Assembly: GCA_934643865.1 (NCBI GenBank) | Contig: CAKUCX010000010.1 | Coordinates: 1 to 64,000, forward strand | Reading direction: 5' to 3' | Source of the DNA: an uncultured Kiritimatiellota bacterium | Lineage (GTDB): Bacteria; Verrucomicrobiota; Kiritimatiellia; RFP12; UBA1067 | Length of the DNA stretch: 64,000 bases | Shown here: positions 59,243 through 64,000 of the stretch, piece by piece | Layout of the letters: each line of letters begins with the position of its first letter | Numbering within the stretch: the stretch's first letter is position 1 | Notes under the pieces: model-generated | Database searches by the model: none | What the model was told of the DNA's origin: nothing | The model's input: the letters and a program-made list of their open reading frames with translations, nothing else | Translations under genes and position numbers: made by a program

Positions 59243-60412
59243 TCAGATGTCGCGCAGGTTCGGGGCCTTGGGCTTCGGCGGCGCGGGCGTCTTCTCCAGC
59301 AGCGTCGCGATCTTCGCGTCCCGGGGCATCCAGCCGGAGGCGACGAGCATCTTCACGAAACGGCGGAAGGCGCTCACGCGCCGGGGGTTGCCGAACGAGC
59401 CGCGCCCCTCCGCGAAGGCGGCGAGGCAGGCGTCCTCGGCGGGCCCCAGCCGGCGCTTCACCGCGCGGTCGGGCTCGTAGCAGTACGACTCCCAGAGGCG
59501 GATGAACGTCTCCGCCGCATCGTCCGTCGCGTCGGCGAAGGCGAGGGACTGCGCGGCGAGGTCGTGGCGGAGCTTCGCGACGTCGCCCTCCTTCGTCCCG
59601 AGCGAGCCGTTCACCGTGTCGGCGTAGCGGGAGGGGATGCGCCGGATCCAGATGTTGCGGAACTGGACGGGGTGGCCGTGGTCCTGAAGGACGAGCGGCG
59701 CGGCCTCGGCCTCGGCGTGCGTCGTGACGCGGCGGCACCAGGTCGTCGTCCCCTGGAACGGCCAGCCGTCCTGCACGAGCACGCCGTTGAAGAAGACCGT
59801 CACGCTGCCCGGATCGACGAGGCGCGCCCCCTCGCGGCGCGGCGGATGGAAGACGATGTCGTAGCTCTGCCACTCGCCCGGGCGGCGGCAGGGGTTGACA
59901 AGCGGCGGGTTCTGCCCGTAGACCGCCCCCGCCTGGCCGTCCGCGTAGTTCGCGGGCTTCCAGGGCGACGTCGAGGGGACGATGGCGGACGAGTCGAGGA
60001 TCTGGATCTCGTAGCGGCCCATGAAGATGACGCCCGAGTTGCCGAGGCCCTCGACGTCGTTGACCGGCGTCTGCCACTCGATGTGGAGCTGGCAGTCGCC
60101 GTAGTCCTCGGCCGTGACGGCGGGCCCCGACCCGGGCGTGCAGACGAACGAGCCGTCCTTCACCGTCCACTTCGTCGGCCCGCCCCCGCGCGCGCGCCAG
60201 TTCCGCGCCGCCGACGCGGCCGTCCCGTCGAAGAGGACGCGCGCGTCGGAGGGGACGCCGCCGGCGGGCACGTCGACCTTGACGGGGTCGGGGCGGTTCA
60301 CGTCGTGGACAGCCCAGGCGTGGCGCGCGTCCGGCCGGTCGCCCGACGGCTCGGCGAGCGCGGCGAGCGCCCCGGCGGCGAGGGCGGAAACGAGGATCTT
60401 CTTCATGTTCAT
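59243..60412 (-). CDS. Exported DUF1080 (3-keto-disaccharide hydrolase) protein
   Basis: A 389-residue protein with signal peptide (MNMKKILVSALAAGALAALA). The DUF1080 domain covers about residues 50-265 (VLFDGTAASAARNWRARGG, NSGVIFMGRYEIQILDS, GEWQSYDIVFHPP, HPVQFRNIWIRRIP). A helical C-terminal extension of about 120 residues with no recognised family follows. It overlaps the Gfo/Idh gene by four bases (ATGA). Unlike the one at 19615 it is not a lipoprotein. Confidence 0.88.
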   Translation of the reverse strand: MNMKKILVSALAAGALAALAEPSGDRPDARHAWAVHDVNRPDPVKVDVPAGGVPSDARVLFDGTAASAARNWRARGGGPTKWTVKDGSFVCTPGSGPAVTAEDYGDCQLHIEWQTPVNDVEGLGNSGVIFMGRYEIQILDSSAIVPSTSPWKPANYADGQAGAVYGQNPPLVNPCRRPGEWQSYDIVFHPPRREGARLVDPGSVTVFFNGVLVQDGWPFQGTTTWCRRVTTHAEAEAAPLVLQDHGHPVQFRNIWIRRIPSRYADTVNGSLGTKEGDVAKLRHDLAAQSLAFADATDDAAETFIRLWESYCYEPDRAVKRRLGPAEDACLAAFAEGRGSFGNPRRVSAFRRFVKMLVASGWMPRDAKIATLLEKTPAPPKPKAPNLRDI

Positions 60413-61758
60413 GCGAGTTCTCCCTTCTCCGCGCACCAGCGGCGCACGACGCCCGGCGTCAGCTGCGCGGCGTTGCCCATGAGGCCCATCGCGGTCATGG
60501 GCGCCGTCCACGCGAACGCGCTCTGCGGCGTGCCGCCCTGCAGGCAGGCGTTGACGTATTCGTGCCAGTGCGATGGCGCGGCGCCGACGCCCGGCACGGC
60601 GGGCGCGGCGCGCCCGTCCTTCATCACGATGTACGGCGGCACGTCGTAGTGCGTGGAGACGAGCCAGCCCTCGCTGCCCTCGACGACGCGCCCCTGCGCG
60701 GGGAGGCGCCCGAGGGGCGTCTGCGCGGCGACGTCCTGCAGGAAGGCGGGCGGCAGGAACTTCGGCTCCAGGCGGAAGCCGACGTGGCCGAAGCCGTCGC
60801 ACCACTCGACGGTGAACGGACGCCCGCCGCTCGCCTTGACGCCGGGGAACGTCCAGACGAGATGCGACATCGACGGCCAGTACTGGCGGCGCTGCGCGTC
60901 GGTCCAGGGGTCGTCGGCGACCTCCGCGACGACCTGCGACGGCGCGGCCGCGCCGAGGTCGAGCCCCAGCCAGACGGGGCTCATGAGATGGAGCGCGAGG
61001 TCGCCGAGCCAGGACGTGCCGAAGTCGCGCCACTTGCGCCACGCGCCGGGGTGGTAGACGCCGGCCGTGTACGGACGCGGCGCGGCGGGGCCCAGCCAGA
61101 GCGCCCAGTCGAGCGTCGCGGGAACGGGGTCCTCCCGCAGCGGCCAGGCGAAGTGGGCGGCGCCCGGCTCATGGCGGCGCGTCGAGAAGAGCCAGACGCG
61201 GCGCACCTCGCCGACGAGGCCGCGCCGCAGGGCGGCGACGGTCTTGCGGTCGCACTCCCAGGCGGCGATCTGCGTGCCCATCTGCGTGACGGCCCCCTTC
61301 TCGGCGGCGAGGCGCGCGATGCGGTCGCAGTCGGCGAGCGCATGGCAGAGGGGCTTCTGGCCGTAGACGTTGAGCCCGCGCCGCAACGCCTCCAGGACGT
61401 ACTGGGCATGCGTGTGGTCGGGGGTGGAGACGTTCACGGAGTCGAGCGCCGCCCCCTCCTTCTCGAACATCTCGAAGGCGTTGCGGTAGACGCGCGCGTC
61501 GGGGCAGAGGCGCTTCGCCTGGGCGAGGTAGTTCGCGTCGACGTCGCAGAGCGCCGTGACGTGGAGGCCGGGATGGCTGCGCAGGCCGTTCAGGTCGGCG
61601 CGCGCCATGTTGCCCGTCCCGATCGAGGCGTGGGAGAGGAGTTCGTTCGGCCGGCGCAGCTTCACCACGGCGGGGAAGCCCAGGGCGGGCACGGCCGCCG
61701 CCGCGGCCGCCGTGCGCAGGAACGCGCGTCGTGTCGGCAAGGTCTTCTTCATCTGCAT
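60409..61758 (-). CDS. Gfo/Idh/MocA family oxidoreductase with Tat signal
   Basis: A 449-residue oxidoreductase with a clear twin-arginine leader (TRRAFLRTAAAAAAVPALG), Rossmann loop IGTGNMARADL, CDVDANY, and YGQKPLCHALADCDRI, where the usual EKP is QKP. It should oxidise or reduce a sugar C3 position with a tightly held nicotinamide cofactor in the periplasm. ATG 61758 follows AAAGGGAAC. A promoter at 61783-61811 makes it and the DUF1080 gene a two-gene unit. Confidence 0.88.
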   Translation of the reverse strand: MQMKKTLPTRRAFLRTAAAAAAVPALGFPAVVKLRRPNELLSHASIGTGNMARADLNGLRSHPGLHVTALCDVDANYLAQAKRLCPDARVYRNAFEMFEKEGAALDSVNVSTPDHTHAQYVLEALRRGLNVYGQKPLCHALADCDRIARLAAEKGAVTQMGTQIAAWECDRKTVAALRRGLVGEVRRVWLFSTRRHEPGAAHFAWPLREDPVPATLDWALWLGPAAPRPYTAGVYHPGAWRKWRDFGTSWLGDLALHLMSPVWLGLDLGAAAPSQVVAEVADDPWTDAQRRQYWPSMSHLVWTFPGVKASGGRPFTVEWCDGFGHVGFRLEPKFLPPAFLQDVAAQTPLGRLPAQGRVVEGSEGWLVSTHYDVPPYIVMKDGRAAPAVPGVGAAPSHWHEYVNACLQGGTPQSAFAWTAPMTAMGLMGNAAQLTPGVVRRWCAEKGELA

Positions 61759-61782
61759 CGGTTCCCTTTCCTTATCGGGCAC

Positions 61783-61811
61783 AGCATACCATTTCGGCGC
61801 GGGGATGTGAA
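61783..61811 (-). promoter_or_regulatory. Promoter of the Gfo/Idh-DUF1080 pair
   Basis: Minus-strand TTCACA, a 17-base spacer and TATGCT preceded by TGG; about 25 bases upstream of ATG 61758. Confidence 0.6.
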
Positions 61812-61824
61812 CGGGAAACGCCCG

Positions 61825-63348
61825 TCACGGCCGCGTCGCGGCCGCGTGGACGCGCGCGGCCGTGCGGCGCAGCAGGTCCTCGGTCACGGGCGGCGGCGGA
61901 TAGTCCTTCGGGCCCTTGTAGTCGAATTCCTTCAACGTCGCCGCAAGCGCCGCGTCGAGACGGCCCTCGGCGCGGAGGCGCTGGATCTTCTCGGAGAGGT
62001 TGAGGCCGTTGCGCAGCGCGAGGAAGCGCAGCGACGGCCCGTCCGGGTAGACGAGGTAGGTGCCGCCGGCGGCCCAGCGCCCGAACCACGGCCAGTAGGT
62101 CGTGTCGCTGTTGGGGTTCGCCGGCCACGAGCAGTACGCCCAGCGGAGGAAGCCGTCGAGGTCGACCGCGCCCGGATACGCGCCGAGCCACGTGCAGTCG
62201 ATGGGCGGCTGGGCCGTGCCCGTGCAGGGATTGCCGCCCGCCACGTAGACCGTCGTCGTGCGCCCCCGCGCGCGGCGCGCCCCGGCCTCGGCGAGGTAGG
62301 CCGGCGTGACGAACTGGAGCGCGATGGAGAAGTTGTCGATCTCGATGCCGTCGAACTGGCTGGGCGGACGGTCGCCCGCCATCGCGATCTTCATGCCGCC
62401 GTGCCGTTTCACGAGGTCGCACGCGGCCTTCAATTCCGCCGGGCTGCGCTCGTCGAGCGCGATGTAGGTCGTCTCGAAGAGGCCCTTCGCCTTCAGGTGC
62501 GCGGCGAAGTCCTCCAGGAACGCGCGCCAGTAGTCGACGAACTCGGGCGACCCCACCTCGAAGTCGCCGAAGCAGGCCGTTCCCTTCTCGTCCTCCCAGT
62601 AGTAGCGCTTCAGGCGGAACGGGCAGAGCGTATAGCAGTGGATCTGCGGGCCGAGCCCGCACGCGCGCGCGAAGGCGACGTAGCGGTCGAAGACCGTGTA
62701 GTCGAACCGCCAGCCGCCGTCCGCCGTGCGGATGTGCCGCACCATCGAACGGTAGGCGTCGAAGCACTGGTGCGCCCACGGGCGGTCCATAATCGTGGCC
62801 GTGATGACCTTCTGCCCCGCGTCCGCCAGTTGTTCCCAGAGCGGGCGCATCTTCGCCTCGTGCTGCTTCGAGAACGGCTCCACCCGGTAGTAGCGCGCGA
62901 CCGCCCACGGATGCTGCCAGAGGTCGAGGAAGACGCGCCGGTCCCGCCCCTCGGGGAACGGGCGCGCGCAGACATCGAGCGCGTAGGCGCGCGCCTCGTC
63001 CCCGCACGACACCATGAACGCGGCGGGCACGTCCCCCGTGCGCGGGACGGCCGCCTCGGCGACGACGCGCACGGCCTCGCCCGGCTGCACGAGCGCCGCG
63101 CCGCCCCAGACAACGCGGTCGGCGTAGAGGCGGTCGCCGTCGCCCTTCACGGGCATCGCGAGGCCCGCGCGCACGAACGCACACGCGCTGGAGGGCCGCC
63201 ACAGGGCCGCCGCAGGCGTCCGGTTCGTCACGTCGAACCAGACGACGGCCTTCTCCCCGCGCCAGGCGTAGACGGTCCCCCCGTCCAAGGCGGCGCCCTG
63301 CGCCAGCCCCGCCGCCAACAATGCAAGCCCCATCATGCCTTTCTTCAT
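61825..63348 (-). CDS. Exported DUF4091 / GH123-like putative glycosidase
   Basis: A 507-residue protein: signal peptide (MKKGMMGLALLAAGLAQGAA), a beta-sandwich (about 20-130), then a TIM barrel of DUF4091/GH123 type. IALDERSPAEL carries the adjacent Asp-Glu that GH123 N-acetyl-beta-galactosaminidases use with the substrate acetamido group, and the barrel continues through GIEIDNFSIALQF. The family acts on GalNAc-containing glycans; this specificity is inferred. AAGGAGGAG precedes ATG 63348. It follows the LamG-type gene by 15 bases. Confidence 0.75.
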   Translation of the reverse strand: MKKGMMGLALLAAGLAQGAALDGGTVYAWRGEKAVVWFDVTNRTPAAALWRPSSACAFVRAGLAMPVKGDGDRLYADRVVWGGAALVQPGEAVRVVAEAAVPRTGDVPAAFMVSCGDEARAYALDVCARPFPEGRDRRVFLDLWQHPWAVARYYRVEPFSKQHEAKMRPLWEQLADAGQKVITATIMDRPWAHQCFDAYRSMVRHIRTADGGWRFDYTVFDRYVAFARACGLGPQIHCYTLCPFRLKRYYWEDEKGTACFGDFEVGSPEFVDYWRAFLEDFAAHLKAKGLFETTYIALDERSPAELKAACDLVKRHGGMKIAMAGDRPPSQFDGIEIDNFSIALQFVTPAYLAEAGARRARGRTTTVYVAGGNPCTGTAQPPIDCTWLGAYPGAVDLDGFLRWAYCSWPANPNSDTTYWPWFGRWAAGGTYLVYPDGPSLRFLALRNGLNLSEKIQRLRAEGRLDAALAATLKEFDYKGPKDYPPPPVTEDLLRRTAARVHAAATRP

Positions 63349-63363
63349 CTTCTCCTCCTTCGC

Positions 63364-64000
63364 CTAGCGGAAATAGAGCGTCAGCCCCTGCTGGCCGACG
63401 TGCAGAAACTGCTCGGGCGCCAGAAGGCCGTCCGTGATGCGCACCTCGTCCATGTCCCAGGTGGCGAGGCGGTCGCCCGTGCCGTTCCGGCCGATGACGA
63501 GCGCGTTCTCCTCGCCCCAGACGACCCGCCCATCGCACGTCCGCTCGTCCAGCGGCGCATAGTCCCACCACGTGCGGATGCGCGTCTTCGGCGCGCCCGC
63601 CTCCTCGAACGTCTCCAGCGTCGCCGCGACATGGTGCCATCTGCCGTCGAAGCCCCCGATCCCGTATCCGAGGGGCTTGTCGTCGCGATGGCTCCCGTCG
63701 TTCGTGAACGACGGCGAGGCGCTGACTTCGCAGCGGACCCGCCCGCCGCCGGCGTCGTTCGTGACGACGGTCATGAAGCTCAGGCGCGCGTCCTCCCACG
63801 CCCCCCTGTAGGCGAAGGCCCACGGGATCGGCGCGTTGTTCATGGACGCCGGGACGTTCCTGTCCGGCCGGGTCGAGATACCCAGCACGACGGGCCAGGG
63901 CGCCGCCTTCTCGTAGGGACGCCAGAAGAACTCGACCGTGACGCGGTCCCGCGCAAGCGGGGCAAGGCCGGTCCAGACGACCGCGCCGCCTTCGAGCTTC
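63364..64000 (-). CDS. LamG-like protein, 5' truncated, with C-terminal GLTLYFR
   Basis: The last 211 codons of a gene that continues beyond the window; the minus frame is open to base 64000. The visible part is a concanavalin/LamG-type jelly roll (GFDGRWHHVAATLETFEEAG, LVIGRNGTGDRLATWDMDEVRITDGLLAPEQFLHVGQQ). It ends QQGLTLYFR, the shared C-terminal signature. It is upstream of and probably co-transcribed with the DUF4091 gene. Confidence 0.75.
   Translation of the reverse strand, partial: KLEGGAVVWTGLAPLARDRVTVEFFWRPYEKAAPWPVVLGISTRPDRNVPASMNNAPIPWAFAYRGAWEDARLSFMTVVTNDAGGGRVRCEVSASPSFTNDGSHRDDKPLGYGIGGFDGRWHHVAATLETFEEAGAPKTRIRTWWDYAPLDERTCDGRVVWGEENALVIGRNGTGDRLATWDMDEVRITDGLLAPEQFLHVGQQGLTLYFR

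Overview
The window is a GC-rich chromosomal segment with the gene content of a strictly or mostly anaerobic PVC-group bacterium, most likely a gut or sediment Kiritimatiellota or Lentisphaerota. The evidence is a superoxide reductase, a glycyl radical enzyme with its activase, repeated Gfo/Idh/MocA plus DUF1080 modules, large secreted beta-helix and autotransporter-type repeat proteins, SUMF1-fold proteins and many exported glycoside hydrolases. The taxon is inferred from gene content only. Housekeeping genes include rpsL-rpsG, rpmI-rplT, guaA, coaX, valS, cysK and tRNA-Lys.

Layout. 1-5084: the end of a clan-A glycosidase, a dihaem peroxidase, then rpsL-rpsG. 5352-8345: an LVIVD propeller protein, superoxide reductase and tRNA-Lys(UUU). 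8346-11966: an accessory island with an AlbA_2-type regulator between 95-bp direct repeats, a RelB-like/VapC toxin-antitoxin pair, two hicB-like remnants and two copies of a 105-bp element with terminal inverted repeats. 11967-20328 (minus): a DUF1080 lipoprotein, Gfo/Idh, DUF6259 glycosidase and autotransporter-repeat protein operon. 20457-24585 (minus): an epimerase, glycyl radical enzyme and activase operon. 24984-28739: a giant secreted protein broken by one in-frame TGA. 28885-30427: an Rrf2 regulator and cysK. 30428-31672: a 1.2-kb non-coding island of mosaic repeats. 31783-35313: rpmI-rplT, guaA, an acyl carrier protein and galM. 35427-42762: a secreted-protein operon (beta-helix, small peptide, two SUMF1 proteins, tannase-like/beta-helix fusion). 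42818-47545: coaX, a lipoprotein, a TrkA-type protein and valS. 47621-57795 (minus): a long operon with sugar-acid catabolism, divergent from an XylR-like regulator at 57957. 59243-64000 (minus): a second DUF1080-Gfo/Idh module, a GH123-like protein and the end of a LamG-type protein.

How the genes work together. The exported hydrolases, beta-helix proteins and Gfo/Idh-DUF1080 pairs point to degradation of host or plant glycans. The SDR, gluconolactonase and aldolase-kinase genes under the XylR-like regulator look like an oxidative sugar-acid route ending in pyruvate and a triose phosphate, with the dehydratase step missing from the window.

The strongest candidate for something undescribed is a short C-terminal signature shared by six otherwise unrelated, mostly demonstrably exported proteins: Gly at -7, four hydrophobic or aromatic residues, and Arg as the very last residue (for example GTLLLFR, GSVLIFR, GFMIIVR, GLTLYFR). 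Two of the six are tiny secreted proteins of about 75 residues, each encoded directly upstream of a SUMF1-fold protein. I infer a sorting, anchoring or processing tag with a dedicated but unseen partner enzyme. Also notable are a single-polypeptide Eda-KdgK fusion, a glycyl radical enzyme lacking the usual Glu after its active-site Cys, probable leaderless genes, and a recurrent extended -10 promoter (TGGTAyaaT).
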